A DNA stretch of 64,000 bases, taken from NCBI RefSeq assembly GCF_019226825.1, contig NZ_CP076642.1, forward strand, positions 1,240,001-1,304,000, given 5' to 3'. Below, piece after piece: positions 35,535 through 45,536 of the stretch. The first letter of the stretch is position 1. Each line of letters opens with the position of its first letter. The DNA is from Vibrio ostreae (GTDB lineage Bacteria; Pseudomonadota; Gammaproteobacteria; Enterobacterales; Vibrionaceae). Below the pieces are notes generated by a model that saw only the letters and a program-made list of their open reading frames with translations, did no database searches and had not been told where the DNA came from. The translations under genes were made by a program, and so were the position numbers.

Positions 35535-36938
35535 ATGTCACAACATACAGTGTCATCCCATTCGGTGTCAGAAATGGCCGCCAATCAGCAGCCAGATGTG
35601 ACCGCTTATGAAGCAAACTTTGATGGTCTGGTAGGGCTGACCCATAACTATGCCGGGCTTTCGTTTGGTAATGTTGCGTCCACATCCAACAAGAACGCGG
35701 TGGCCAATCCGAAACTGGCTGCACTGCAAGGCCTGGAGAAAATGAAAACTCTGGCGGATATGGGCTTCAAGCAAGGCGTTCTGCCGCCGCAGGAGCGGCC
35801 ATGTGTGCACACATTGCGTAAGCTCGGATTCAGTGGTACCGATGCCCAGGTTATCGCGCAAGCGGCTAAAAAAGCGCCGCGCCTGCTGGCTAACGTCAGT
35901 TCGGCTTCTTCCATGTGGGTTGCGAACGCGGCAACTGTCTCTCCCTCTGCTGATACTGCCGATCACAAAGTGCACTTCACCGTAGCGAATCTGAATAACA
36001 AGTTTCATCGTTCGATTGAAGATGGCACCACAGGACGTGCTCTGCAGGCCATTTTCCGCGATGATCGCCATTTTTCCCATCATGATGCTCTGCCGCAACA
36101 GGCGATCATGGGTGATGAAGGCGCGGCCAACCATAACCGGTTGTGTGCCAGTTACGGTGACGCCGGCGTTGAAGTTTTTGTTTATGGCCGTCAGGCGTTT
36201 GGCGGTGAGATCGAGCCACAAAAATACCCGGCGCGCCAAACCCGCGAAGCCAGTGAAGCGGTAGCCCGGCTGCATCAGCTCAATGACGACAATACCGTGT
36301 TTCTGCAGCAGAATCCGGCGGTCATTGACCAGGGCGTGTTCCATAATGATGTGATAGCGGTAAGCAATGGCCCGGTGCTGTTCCACCATCAGGAAGCGTT
36401 TCATCACCAGGTTGCGGCGTTTGCTGAAATTGAGCGCAAGCTGGCTCGGGTTGGCGCTGAGTTTACCCCGATTGAAGTGCCGACCAGCAAGGTGTCGGTA
36501 CAAGACGCGGTGCATACTTATCTGTTTAACAGCCAGTTACTGACCAAGCCGGATGGCAGCATGATGATAGTGGTGCCACAGGAGTCGCGCAATAACGAAC
36601 GGGTATGGATGTATCTCAATGAGCTGGTTACCAGTGGCGGGCCTATCCGTGACATCCGGGTCTTTGATTTGCGTGAGAGTATGTGTAACGGTGGTGGTCC
36701 GGCGTGTCTGCGTTTACGAGTTGTGTTGACCGAACAAGAATTACAGGCAACAAATCAACGCGCAGTGATGAATGATGCGTTGTATCAGTCACTGACTCAC
36801 TGGGTGGGTAAACATTATCGTGACCGACTGACTGAAGCGGACCTTGCTGACCCGCAATTGCTGACAGAAAACCGTACGGCACTCGATGAGCTGACCCAAA
36901 TTATGGGGCTGGGCTCGATTTATCCGTTCCAGCAGTAA
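35535..36938 (+). CDS. astB: N-succinylarginine dihydrolase
   Basis: This 467-residue enzyme hydrolyses N2-succinylarginine to N2-succinylornithine, CO2 and two ammonia, the second AST step. It follows E. coli AstB closely: [91 protein letters not shown] and, near the C-terminus, [12 protein letters not shown] with the catalytic cysteine. The N-terminus is about 22 residues longer than in E. coli; ATG 35574 is an alternative start. GATAAGGAG precedes ATG 35535. The later AST genes (astC, astD, astE) are not in the window. Confidence 0.94.
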   Translation: MSQHTVSSHSVSEMAANQQPDVTAYEANFDGLVGLTHNYAGLSFGNVASTSNKNAVANPKLAALQGLEKMKTLADMGFKQGVLPPQERPCVHTLRKLGFSGTDAQVIAQAAKKAPRLLANVSSASSMWVANAATVSPSADTADHKVHFTVANLNNKFHRSIEDGTTGRALQAIFRDDRHFSHHDALPQQAIMGDEGAANHNRLCASYGDAGVEVFVYGRQAFGGEIEPQKYPARQTREASEAVARLHQLNDDNTVFLQQNPAVIDQGVFHNDVIAVSNGPVLFHHQEAFHHQVAAFAEIERKLARVGAEFTPIEVPTSKVSVQDAVHTYLFNSQLLTKPDGSMMIVVPQESRNNERVWMYLNELVTSGGPIRDIRVFDLRESMCNGGGPACLRLRVVLTEQELQATNQRAVMNDALYQSLTHWVGKHYRDRLTEADLADPQLLTENRTALDELTQIMGLGSIYPFQQ

Positions 36939-36961
36939 TGTTGCCAAAAACACCGACAGAA

Positions 36962-36987
36962 AAAATGCCCGGGTAACCGGGCATTTT
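36962..36987 (+). terminator. Rho-independent terminator after astB
   Basis: A perfect 11-bp stem (36962-36972 with 36977-36987), GTAA loop, followed by a T-rich stretch. Confidence 0.88.
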
Positions 36988-37091
36988 ACTTTTTATCGTC
37001 ACGCTTTGAGAGTGGGTGATTAGGCTTTAACCAGGTCACTGCAGATCAGCGGTAGCCGTCAGGGTTTCGTCATCTTCCTTCAGCATAGGGG

Positions 37092-37619
37092 CTACCACTC
37101 GATATCGATAGGTGTGCCGCTGTCCACTAAACTGAGGAATTCATCCATTTCCCGATTGGTGAGAGCGATACAACCATTGGTCCAGTCGAAACTCTGGATG
37201 TATTCGGGACGGCCGTCGAATCCTTGTTTGAGGCCGTGAATCTTAATGGCGCCGCCGGGGTTGACGCCCATTGACTCGGCGCGTCTGAGATCCTGTTGGT
37301 TGGGGTAGCTGATGTTCATCGAACGGTAGAAGCCGGACTGCTCGCTGACATAGTCGAGATAGTAACGTCCTTCCGGCGTGCGTTGGTCGCCTTCCTGAAC
37401 TTTGTGACCTTTAGGGGATTTTCCCAGTGCGATCCGAAATTCACGAATCACCCGTCCTTGCTCGAGCAGGTACATACGGCGTTTGGATTTATCGACCTGC
37501 ACCAGATCGGCTTTCAGCGCTGCAACCGGTGCAAAGCGCCCGTCCGCAGAGGTGGCGGCACTGAATAGAGTCGGCAGCAATGACAATAAGGTCACAGACA
37601 GGGTGCTGTTTTTTCGCAT
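37092..37619 (-). CDS. L,D-transpeptidase family (YkuD) protein
   Basis: This 175-residue periplasmic protein has a signal-like N-terminus (from ATG 37619) and a YkuD domain ending in the catalytic motif: AIKIHGLKQG and then SFDWTNGCIALTNREMDEF, where the cysteine of NGC is the nucleophile. L,D-transpeptidases make 3-3 peptidoglycan crosslinks or attach lipoproteins; short members of the DpaA/LdtF type can also hydrolyse. The exact activity is not visible. Single gene. Confidence 0.88.
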   Translation of the reverse strand: MRKNSTLSVTLLSLLPTLFSAATSADGRFAPVAALKADLVQVDKSKRRMYLLEQGRVIREFRIALGKSPKGHKVQEGDQRTPEGRYYLDYVSEQSGFYRSMNISYPNQQDLRRAESMGVNPGGAIKIHGLKQGFDGRPEYIQSFDWTNGCIALTNREMDEFLSLVDSGTPIDIEW

Positions 37620-37791
37620 AACGAGTTCGTGAGTAACGGCTATTCCAGCGGAACAGTGGGTAAACCAAGGCAAATGAGGACTCTATTATGCGGGCAGTTT
37701 TACGTTCAGTGCCAGTGCGGATTGCGGCTGGCCAATCAAAATGTGAGACCAGCAGCACTCAATTGGTTATTTCAGCTGGTCTATTGCGGGT

Positions 37792-38511
37792 TCAATCAGA
37801 CAAAAAATACTCGATGGTCGATACAACGCGCACTTTCTTGATATGAGGCGTGTTGTTATCCCGGTCAGAAATGGAAAATTGCCCCTGCGTCGCGCGTTTG
37901 ATTTTGCCCAGGGTACTTTGCGAATCTTTGGCAAACTTTTCGGCAACCTGCCGAGCCTGTAGCGTCGCTTCTTCGACCATTTCCGGCTTGATCTCGTTAA
38001 GTCCTGAGAACAGATATTCAATCTGGCTATTGTAGTTGGCTGCGTTAAACACGATGCCTTCTTTACCCAGTTCACCAATCTGGCTGATGGCCTGGCGCAC
38101 CAGTTCAACATTCGGGCTGTACACCGTCAGCGACTGGGTCGCGAGATAACGCAATTCAACCGGAGAATCTCCGCCGTACTGCTGAGCTTTTTTGTCGATC
38201 ACCGCAGGAGAGGATAGTGATACCGCATCGGCGCTGATGCCCTGGCGGGCCAGAAACTGCATCACTTGCTGGGTCTGCAGATCAAGCGTGGTGAACAGGC
38301 TGGGTAAGTCGTTATCTGCCAGAGTAAACTGAATCGGCCAAATCACGGTATCCGCTGCGACTTCACGCTCTGAAAGGCCTTTCACGGTGACGACCCGTTC
38401 ATATTCTTTAAACTTAACCGCCGATTGCTGCACATAGTAGCCGAGGGTGGCAGGGCCTAGTAGCAGACACAGGCCAAGGATAAGAGAGGATTTAGTGGTT
38501 AACTGGGTCAT
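37792..38511 (-). CDS. SIMPL domain (DUF541) protein
   Basis: This 239-residue protein has one N-terminal membrane anchor (about residues 8-25) and a SIMPL/DUF541 domain (VTVKGLSEREVAADTVIWPI, ATLQARQVAEKFAKDSQSTL). Relatives such as YggE are periplasmic and linked to oxidative stress, but function is poorly known. It is followed by no obvious terminator and lies downstream of the bat operon on the same strand. Confidence 0.87.
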   Translation of the reverse strand: MTQLTTKSSLILGLCLLLGPATLGYYVQQSAVKFKEYERVVTVKGLSEREVAADTVIWPIQFTLADNDLPSLFTTLDLQTQQVMQFLARQGISADAVSLSSPAVIDKKAQQYGGDSPVELRYLATQSLTVYSPNVELVRQAISQIGELGKEGIVFNAANYNSQIEYLFSGLNEIKPEMVEEATLQARQVAEKFAKDSQSTLGKIKRATQGQFSISDRDNNTPHIKKVRVVSTIEYFLSD

Positions 38512-38526
38512 AATACGCTCCGAAAT

Positions 38527-38565
38527 CGATTCTCCCGTCAGCGTAGACGAGCTGACGGGGAATCG
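38527..38565 (-). terminator. Hairpin after the bat operon
   Basis: A 10-bp G/C-rich stem (38533-38542 with 38551-38560), extended imperfectly, around an 8-base loop, between batD and the SIMPL gene. The U-run on the minus strand is weak. Confidence 0.5.
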
Positions 38566-38583
38566 TTAAGCGTCAGATCACGT

Positions 38584-40245
38584 TCACAGCGTTGCTAACG
38601 GATCTTTGACCTGTTTTTTGCGTTTGTTCTGCTGCTGTTCTATCCGTTTGGTTAACTGCGCCAGCTCGCGGCTACTATATGAGCCAGGATTAGCAGAGTA
38701 CAGTGCCTGGTTGAGTTCGCTCAGTGCCAGTTGCAACTGCGCTTGTTCCTGATCGGTTGTGACCACCTCAGCTTGCCAGCGTTTGAGCGCATGACTGAGA
38801 GCAATGCCATCGTTGCCCTGCAGCGCCTGTTGCAGTTGTTGGTAGTTTGAGGAAGCCGTACCGGTTGGCGCCTCTGGTGCTGGCTTGCCCGGTTTGCGCA
38901 TCTTCCATACCAGCATCACAAAGCAGACTATCCAGAGCAGTGCAAACAGGGCGGTCAGATAAGGCCAGTAACCGGGATCTTTTATCGTGACGGTTTGAAC
39001 CTCGGCAGGAGCAGTGGGGGCCGGAGTTGGTGTCGCGCCGACCACCGCCGGGTTATCACCTGGTTTTACGGTCAGGGTCAGGCCTGCTCCTGTAGTTGTC
39101 TGTTGCTGCTTGCGTACCGTATCCCACCAGTTAACCGCGACGGCGGGCAGGGTCACTTCGCCGCTTTGGCGCGGGATGAGAACCTGCTTTACCGTCATGG
39201 TGACATCGCCGTTATCTAGGGTATCGAAGACCGGCTTTTCGTCATACACGCGCACTGAATCGGGATAGTTGAGTTTCAGATCCGGCAGCTGCTCCGGTGA
39301 CAGACCTGTCACCTGCACAGTGATTTCACGGCTAATAGAATCACCGACTTTAGTGACATAGCGGCTGCTTTCAATCGGCTGACTATTGCTGTCCAGCCAG
39401 CGCTCTTTCAGCGTCAGCAAGCTGGTGGGCAGCCAGTTGCCCTGGTAGTTGTCAGGCTTAGGCTCAACCGTGATGGTGTAGGTTTTCGGCGTAGTGTTGA
39501 GCGGAATGATGCGGGTTGAGCCATTAAAGCTGCTGCCATACACCAGGGTGCCGGTCAGGCTCGGCTCGGAGAGGGTAAACTTACCCGCTTTGGTCGCGGT
39601 GATGCGAAAGTTCTGATCGACGACCGTGACTTCAATCCCATCCATCACCGTCTGATACTGGTTTGGTTCTCCAGCCGCTTTGAGTTCCATGCCATCCACC
39701 TTTGGCGGCGCTATCTGGGGATCCTGCAAACGGCGCGGGTCGGCTTTGATGATCAAGCGGGCTTTGAGCAGCGCGCTCTCATTCGGATATAAAGTCGAGC
39801 GTGATAACTGACTCCGTACTTCGACCAGATCATCGCTGCCCGGAGCCGTTTCATCATTGGTCACCTGAATCGTAATCGGCTGAGTTTTTTCTCCGTTCAG
39901 CTCAAAGCTCGGAATCGTCACTGTGCCGATCTGATTGGCTGCCAGTGAGACGGTCCACTCACTGCGATTGGTGCGGGTACCGTTGATAATGTTAATGGAT
40001 GAGCCAAAGCTGGGACGGCTCATAAAGAAATCTTTGTCTAACGGGCTGAAGTCGATATCGTCTGACGACGCTTTGTCCTCACTGACCACTTTAAGCTGAA
40101 AGACTTCATTTTTGGCCACCTTATTCTTACTGACGCTGGCGTAGAAAGCCGCACTGGCGCTCAGGCTGAACATGCAAAAAAATAGCACCGTCAGCCCGGT
40201 GATTAGGTGACGGACGAATGAAAGACGGCGGAATAATAATTTCAT
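38584..40245 (-). CDS. BatD-like membrane protein of the aerotolerance operon
   Basis: This 553-residue protein has a signal peptide (ending ASA), tandem BatD immunoglobulin-like domains (NKVAKNEVFQLKVVSEDKAS; SRSTLYPNESALLKARLIIK), a single membrane helix near residue 430 (YLTALFALLWIVCFVMLVW) and a cytoplasmic helical tail. It is the last gene of the moxR/bat cluster, whose complexes are linked to stress and envelope protein handling; the molecular role is not settled. ATG 40245 overlaps the end of the previous gene. Confidence 0.87.
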   Translation of the reverse strand: MKLLFRRLSFVRHLITGLTVLFFCMFSLSASAAFYASVSKNKVAKNEVFQLKVVSEDKASSDDIDFSPLDKDFFMSRPSFGSSINIINGTRTNRSEWTVSLAANQIGTVTIPSFELNGEKTQPITIQVTNDETAPGSDDLVEVRSQLSRSTLYPNESALLKARLIIKADPRRLQDPQIAPPKVDGMELKAAGEPNQYQTVMDGIEVTVVDQNFRITATKAGKFTLSEPSLTGTLVYGSSFNGSTRIIPLNTTPKTYTITVEPKPDNYQGNWLPTSLLTLKERWLDSNSQPIESSRYVTKVGDSISREITVQVTGLSPEQLPDLKLNYPDSVRVYDEKPVFDTLDNGDVTMTVKQVLIPRQSGEVTLPAVAVNWWDTVRKQQQTTTGAGLTLTVKPGDNPAVVGATPTPAPTAPAEVQTVTIKDPGYWPYLTALFALLWIVCFVMLVWKMRKPGKPAPEAPTGTASSNYQQLQQALQGNDGIALSHALKRWQAEVVTTDQEQAQLQLALSELNQALYSANPGSYSSRELAQLTKRIEQQQNKRKKQVKDPLATL

Positions 40246-40247
40246 GA

Positions 40248-42201
40248 TCACCACTTCTTACCTTGAGTTTGTGGAGGCTCTCTGTCTTGTGCCTGAAAAT
40301 AAAGTTGGGCGCGCAATAGCTGGCTGGGATCGCGGGCGCTTTCGACTTGCTCGAGCTTACGTAATTCAGGATCGATCGGCTGCGTGGTGGCCTGAGTTGC
40401 AGACGCTGCCCGGTTATCTGAATCGTCCGCTTTTGCCTGACTCGCCTGTGCCTGCTGAGCTTGTGGCCGGGCCGTGGATGGCTGTTCGGCTGACTGCTTA
40501 GCGGATGATTGCTTAGCGGATGATTGCTTATCGCTCTGTTGCTGACTGGTGGCAGAGCCTGAGTGAGCCTGCTCTTTTTGATCGGTTTGAGCGCCCGGAT
40601 TGTCTGGTGACGACTCAGGCTGGTTCGGTTTATTTTGCTCTTGGGCAGACGCAGGATTGTTCGACGACGGCTGAGAAGCGGATGTTTGATCAGGTTGCTC
40701 AGCGGTGTCGGGGTTCTGTCCGGCGTTTGGCTGCTTATCTGACCCCGAGTGCGATCCTGAGTTTCCTGATGGCGACTTATCGGCGCTGTTGTGCTGATTC
40801 GGTTGTGACTTATCCGCGTCAGAGCCAGACTTTGGTTGCTGTTGCTGTTGCTGTTGCTGTTGCTTCAGCGCCTGCTCGACGACCTGCAGGTTATGCTTTG
40901 CGTCGCTGTTGTCTGGTTCAGCCTGCAGAACCTGTTGGTAGAGCTGCTTGGCTTTGTCTAACTGACCAGCCTGCGCGTAGGCGTTGGCAAGGTTGTATTG
41001 TGCCTGCGGCGAAGGCTGTGCCAGCTGTGACAGAGCATTAATCGCACCTTGGTAGTCTTTGGCCTGATAGCGAGCGATCCCTTGCCATTCGGGGTCTGAG
41101 AACTGCTCGGCGGCGGCTGCGAAATCCTTTTGCTGATAGGACTGCATAGCCTGCTGGTCTGCGTTGAGCCAGGGGGGATGCCTCGGCACGTTGTGGTGGC
41201 ATCGTCAGGCCGGTTGAAAGTAACAGTACAAAGATAAAACCACGTCGGAATAACAGTAAAGCCGGGCAAAGCAGCAGCAGGACCAGCCAGTAACCGTTAT
41301 TGACATGGTCACTCACGGTTTGGCTGTTTTTCTTGCCGGTCAGCGGACGTTCATTTTGCGTGGCCGCCAGCAGGCGTTCGACATCGGAGCCGTCGGCACG
41401 GTACGGGGTAAAGATACCGTCCAGCTGCGTAGCCAGCGATTGCATCGTACTAAAGTCGGTTTTCGCGACCACGGTCTGCCCGGCGTCAGTTTTGAGCAGC
41501 GAGCCGTCCGGCAGAGTAATCGGTGCGCCGTCACGGGTGCCAAGGCCAAGGATCATCAGCCGGTAGTGAGTCCCCTGCAGCAATATTTCGATCGCCTGAC
41601 TTTCCTGATTGTCGAGATCATCAGCCAGGACGATGATATCGCCCCGACGCAGCCCGGCATTGTTGAGCATGGTGATCGCCTGCTCGACTCCGCTGGCGGC
41701 ATTCGCTCCGGGGTAGGGCATGATTTCCGGCGACAGGCTCGGGATCAGATTCGCTATGGTCGCACTGTCACTGGTCAACGGGCTGACCGTATAGGCATCG
41801 CCGCTATATGCGATTAAGGCGGTGCTGCCTTCCTGCCATCCTTTGAGCAGATCCAGCACTTTATAGCGTGCCTGTGCCAGGCGATTGGGTTTGATATCGG
41901 TGGCATGCATCGACAACGACATATCCATCACTACCACGCGTGCGTTGCTGGCCGAGTAGCTTGGCCTTGCTTGCTTTTCAAAACTCGGGCCTGCCAGGGC
42001 CAGTACAGCGACCAGCCAGCATATGGCAATAAGGGTCAGCGCGCGGCGCTGCTTATTGTCGCCCGATAAGCCGAGAGCGGCCGCCAGATGCGGCGCTATC
42101 AGGCTTTGATGACGCGCTCTGCGTGCCAGCCAGCCGAGTAAAAGAGCGAGTGGCACCAGGGCAGTCAGCCACCATGGCGAGAGGAAAATAAAATCAGACA
42201 T
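40248..42201 (-). pseudogene. BatB/BatC-type VWA-TPR membrane protein, split by a one-base frameshift
   Basis: Read with one correction this is a protein of about 650 residues: N-terminal membrane helices, a VWA domain with MIDAS motif DMSLSM, further membrane helices, a TPR region (AKDYQGAINALSQLAQPSPQ; AQYNLANAYAQAGQLDKAKQ) and a long low-complexity tail rich in Q, S, K and N. The first frame ends its homology at RAEASP, and the second resumes at WLNADQQAMQSYQQ. The join is the run of six G (plus strand) at 41172-41177; five would restore the frame. The operon is otherwise intact, so a homopolymer error is likely. The VWA-TPR fusion is the usual layout in vibrios. Confidence 0.85.
40835..40864. 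repeat. Hexamer microsatellite coding for poly-Gln
   Basis: Five perfect tandem copies of GTTGCT inside the VWA-TPR gene encode a glutamine run. Copy-number change would not alter the reading frame. A 15-base repeat (GCGGATGATTGCTTA-like) follows at about 40500-40530 in the same low-complexity tail. Confidence 0.85.
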
Positions 42202-43162
42202 GGTTTCTCCTCACAATAATCACCACCAGAGAAAGCAGCAGCGCCAGCGCGAGCGGATAAGCAAACCATTCGGTTTGCGGGCGCCAGGTTTGGGTCGCAT
42301 TGGTGATGGGCTCCAGCTGATTGATGGTGTCGTAGATAGTCTGCAGATCCTGTTGGTTACGGGCGCGGAAATAGCGTCCGCCGGTGGTATCTGCAATCGC
42401 TTTGAGCGTCTTTTCGTCCAGATCCTGCGCCGTATTGACCTTACGGCTCATAAAGAAGTCTTTAACCATCATTTCGCCCGCACCCACTCCGACGGTGTAA
42501 ATCGTGGTGTGGTATTTCTTGGCAATGGTGGCCGCTTCCATCGGATCCATCACTCCGGAGGTGTTACTGCCGTCACTGAGCAAAATCATCACGCGCTGCG
42601 GCGCATCGCCGTCAATAAAGGTTTTGGTCGCCAGACCAATCCCTTCACCAATGGCGGTTTTGGTACCGATCAGGCGCAACACGGCGCGGTTCAACTGCTC
42701 TGAGATGGTGTTGCGATCCAGTGTTAATGGGGTTTGCAGGTAGGCATGATCTGCAAACAAGATAAGCCCCAGACGGTCACCTTCCCGTTTACGAATGAAG
42801 TCCGACAACACCTGCTTGACCGCACTTAAACGATCAATGAACTGGTCACCGGATTTCATATCTTCCTGGCTCATCGAATAAGAGAGGTCGACCACCAGCA
42901 TCAGATCGCGGTGTTTGGGTGAAGTCGTCACCGGGTCGCCATACCAGACCGGGCGGGCTGCCGCGGTGAGCAGGCAAATCCAGATAGCAACGGCAAGGGC
43001 TTTGATCCACCAATGACGAGGTTTAGCGCTGACCGTTTGCGCGGGAAGGTAGGGCAGATGTATCGCCGCTTGTTGTTTTATCGCTGGTGAGAAGCGATAG
43101 ATCAGCAGCGGCAGGGGCAGCAGAACAAACAGCCACCAGAAAACGAACTCAATGTTTGCCAA
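42194..43162 (-). CDS. BatA-type VWA domain membrane protein
   Basis: This protein (322 residues from TTG 43162) has two N-terminal membrane helices, a VWA domain with MIDAS DLSYSMS and ILLSDGSNTSG, and a C-terminal helix (FAYPLALALLLSLVVIIV). Metal-dependent VWA domains bind partner proteins. I chose TTG 43162 because LANIEFVFWWLFVLLPLPLL is the expected BatA N-terminus and GGAG lies 11 bases before it; an upstream in-frame start at 43240 lies deep within the previous gene. It overlaps the DUF4381 gene by 14 bases and the VWA-TPR gene by 8. Confidence 0.85.
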   Translation of the reverse strand: MANIEFVFWWLFVLLPLPLLIYRFSPAIKQQAAIHLPYLPAQTVSAKPRHWWIKALAVAIWICLLTAAARPVWYGDPVTTSPKHRDLMLVVDLSYSMSQEDMKSGDQFIDRLSAVKQVLSDFIRKREGDRLGLILFADHAYLQTPLTLDRNTISEQLNRAVLRLIGTKTAIGEGIGLATKTFIDGDAPQRVMILLSDGSNTSGVMDPMEAATIAKKYHTTIYTVGVGAGEMMVKDFFMSRKVNTAQDLDEKTLKAIADTTGGRYFRARNQQDLQTIYDTINQLEPITNATQTWRPQTEWFAYPLALALLLSLVVIIVRRNHV

Positions 43163-43634
43163 CGCTCGAAGGTCTCCGTTTTTTTGGTGGCAAAGCGTCC
43201 TGAACCCAAACGTAACAGTCCGCAACGAGTGCTTTGGCATCCGCTACAGGTTGTTTCTGGTATAAGGCTTGCTGCCACACGGTTTCATTCGGTACAAACA
43301 GCGGACGGCCGAGTTGTTCGTCCAGAAAGTTGTACCACTCTTTGCCCGTCAGATGAGCAATCTGGTCACGCGGAAAATAACAAAGCGCCGCTTGTCTGAG
43401 CAGTTCAATCGCCGAAGAGGGCGTATTGCTCAGGTGCGGATTGAGCAGACGTAGCGCGGTTTTTTGCGGCGCGATACGTTTTCGCTTCCAGCGTACCATC
43501 AGCAGGGAAAATACAACGACGCATAACAGGCCGGCTGCGAGTGCCCACCATCCCCAGGCTAAAGGCCACCAGGAAGGCTCTGAAGGGAGATGCAGCGCGT
43601 TTAATTCAAGCGGCGTCGAAGGTGTTTGCTTCAT
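43149..43634 (-). CDS. DUF4381 membrane protein of the bat operon
   Basis: This 161-residue protein has one membrane helix (about residues 25-48, WWALAAGLLCVVVFSLLMV) and a cytoplasmic DUF4381 domain with LTGKEWYNFLDEQLGRPLF. It is a standard member of moxR/bat operons between the DUF58 and BatA genes. Its molecular role is unknown. It starts 9 bases after the DUF58 stop. Confidence 0.87.
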   Translation of the reverse strand: MKQTPSTPLELNALHLPSEPSWWPLAWGWWALAAGLLCVVVFSLLMVRWKRKRIAPQKTALRLLNPHLSNTPSSAIELLRQAALCYFPRDQIAHLTGKEWYNFLDEQLGRPLFVPNETVWQQALYQKQPVADAKALVADCYVWVQDALPPKKRRPSSVGKH

Positions 43635-43643
43635 AGTTTTAAG

Positions 43644-44570
43644 TTATCCGGACAATTGTTGTAGCAAAGGACGCTCACAGGAGAGTGAACGATAATCTAT
43701 CGCCAGAGACTGGCAGAGTGATTTTAGTTTTTCTTTTTGAGATTCAAAGGCTTTTTTGATCCCATTCCGGGTACTATTTGCGGAAAAGTTGAGCCAGCGC
43801 GTCTGTTGGTGATCGCTGACCCGCTCAACGCCACGAAAAGCGGTGTGGCCCTGCTCCAGCGGGTCAAAAATATGCACCAGGCGCACACGGTTATGGCGGT
43901 TGAGTTGACTGAACAGCGGGCGCAATGAATCGTCAAAACGGACAAAGTCGCTGATCATAATGACCTCGCTGCCTTTCGGGCACATCCGGTTGAGAGTTTG
44001 CATCGCGCTATGCATGGCAGGGGGAGCGCTTTGGGCCTGGGCCAGCGCGCGTTGCTGGGCGTCAACCAGACTTGCCATTAACTGCAATGGCCCTTTGCGG
44101 CGACTGGTCGGCTTGATTTCCAGTTGCTCATGGCCGAGGTCGATGACGGCACCGATACGATCTTTTTGCGCCACCGACAGCCAGCTCAGCAGGCTGGCAA
44201 AGTGTGCGGCCTGAACCGATTTGAGCATCAGGCGTGAGCCAAACTGCATCGATGGGCTCAGATCGATATAGAGGATGACCGGCTTTTCCTGCTCTTCGGT
44301 GAACAGCTTGGTATGCGGTTTTCCGGTGCGCGCCGTGACCCGCCAGTCGATCGTACGGATGTCGTCGCCCGGTTGATACTGACGCACTTCGGCAAAGTCC
44401 ATGCCGCGTCCCAGACGGCGGCCCTGGTGCTGGCCGGCCATATGTGACCACAGGCTGCGCGCCGGAGGCAGCCATTTCACCGTTTGTTGCTGGTAGGGCA
44501 GCAGCTCTTCCAGACACAGGGTCACACCGTTGGCATGTTCGGGCAGCAGGTGAGGCTGATGTGTTGCCAT
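43644..44570 (-). CDS. DUF58 protein of the MoxR/bat operon
   Basis: This 308-residue cytosolic protein has the DUF58 hallmark GRGMDFAEVRQYQPGDDIRT followed by IDWRVTARTGKPHTKLF, and a degenerate VWA-like fold with YIDLSPSMQFGS. DUF58 proteins partner with MoxR ATPases. It lies 9 bases after moxR. Confidence 0.9.
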   Translation of the reverse strand: MATHQPHLLPEHANGVTLCLEELLPYQQQTVKWLPPARSLWSHMAGQHQGRRLGRGMDFAEVRQYQPGDDIRTIDWRVTARTGKPHTKLFTEEQEKPVILYIDLSPSMQFGSRLMLKSVQAAHFASLLSWLSVAQKDRIGAVIDLGHEQLEIKPTSRRKGPLQLMASLVDAQQRALAQAQSAPPAMHSAMQTLNRMCPKGSEVIMISDFVRFDDSLRPLFSQLNRHNRVRLVHIFDPLEQGHTAFRGVERVSDHQQTRWLNFSANSTRNGIKKAFESQKEKLKSLCQSLAIDYRSLSCERPLLQQLSG

Positions 44571-44579
44571 GCTGATGTC

Positions 44580-45536
44580 CTACGCGCTGCCTACCAGAGA
44601 TAACAGGTGGGCAATCACCTGATTAGGTTGAACGCCTTCGGCCTGGGCCTGATACGTCAGCAGCAGGCGGTGGCGCAGTACCGGAAAGACCATGCTCTGG
44701 ACATCTTCCGGGCTGACAAAATCCCGGCCCTGTAACCAGGCATGCGCGCGCGCACAGCGATCCAGTGCTATGGTGGCACGCGGGCTGACACCCAGTTCAA
44801 TCCATTGCGCCAGTTGCGCGTCGTATTGTGCGGGGTTACGGGTCGCCATGACCAGACGAATCAGGTAATGCTCAATCGACTCCGCCATATGAATATTGAG
44901 TACTTCCTGGCGGGCAGCGAAAATCTGCTCCTGAGTGATAACCGGTGGCGTTACTTCGGCGGTGCCTTTCGCTTCGCCGCGGTTAAGACGCAGAATCGCC
45001 AGTTCATGCTCGGCATCCGGATAGTCGACATCCAGGTGAAGCAGAAAACGGTCCAGTTGCGCTTCCGGCAGCGGATACGTGCCTTCCTGTTCAATCGGGT
45101 TTTGCGTCGCCATCACCAGAAACAGTTCCGGCAGGCGGTAGGTCTGGCGTCCGGCGGTGATTTGTTTTTCTGCCATGGCTTCCAACATCGCGGCCTGAAC
45201 TTTGGCCGGTGCGCGGTTGATTTCATCCGCCAGGATCAGCGAATTGAAAATCGGCCCGGCCTGAAAGGTGAATTCACCGGTTTCAGGACGATAAATATCC
45301 GTCCCGGTTAGATCGGCAGGCAGCAGATCGGGCGTGAACTGAATGCGGTGAAAATCGCCTTCAATGCAGTCTGCCAGGGATTTTACCGCCCTGGTTTTTG
45401 CCAGGCCCGGCGGACCTTCAACCAGGATATGCCCATCAGCCAAGAGTGCGACCAGCAGTTGCTCAACCAGGGATTGCTGACCGATAACCTGTTGATTCAG
45501 ATAATTCTGTAATGTTTGAAAAGTGTGTGACTGCAT
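44580..45536 (-). CDS. MoxR family AAA+ ATPase
   Basis: This 318-residue ATPase has Walker A GPPGLAKT (about residues 40-47), Walker B LILADEINRAPAKVQAAMLE, sensor 1 ATQNP and sensor 2 within SPRATIALDRCARAHAWL. MoxR proteins act as chaperone-like AAA+ machines, often maturing metal or VWA-containing complexes. It is the first gene of the operon moxR-DUF58-DUF4381-batA-batB/C-batD. AAGGAG precedes ATG 45536 by ten bases; an in-frame TTG 9 bases upstream is too near it. Confidence 0.92.
   Translation of the reverse strand: MQSHTFQTLQNYLNQQVIGQQSLVEQLLVALLADGHILVEGPPGLAKTRAVKSLADCIEGDFHRIQFTPDLLPADLTGTDIYRPETGEFTFQAGPIFNSLILADEINRAPAKVQAAMLEAMAEKQITAGRQTYRLPELFLVMATQNPIEQEGTYPLPEAQLDRFLLHLDVDYPDAEHELAILRLNRGEAKGTAEVTPPVITQEQIFAARQEVLNIHMAESIEHYLIRLVMATRNPAQYDAQLAQWIELGVSPRATIALDRCARAHAWLQGRDFVSPEDVQSMVFPVLRHRLLLTYQAQAEGVQPNQVIAHLLSLVGSA

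Noticed and set aside
35568..36515. Open frame of 315 codons antisense to astB
   Set aside because: astB is strongly supported by homology over its whole length; the antisense frame looks like a composition shadow.
40248..41189. TPR/low-complexity protein as a separate gene
   Set aside because: It has no start signal, and its N-terminal homology continues directly from the VWA frame across the G6 run, so it is one gene with a frameshift.
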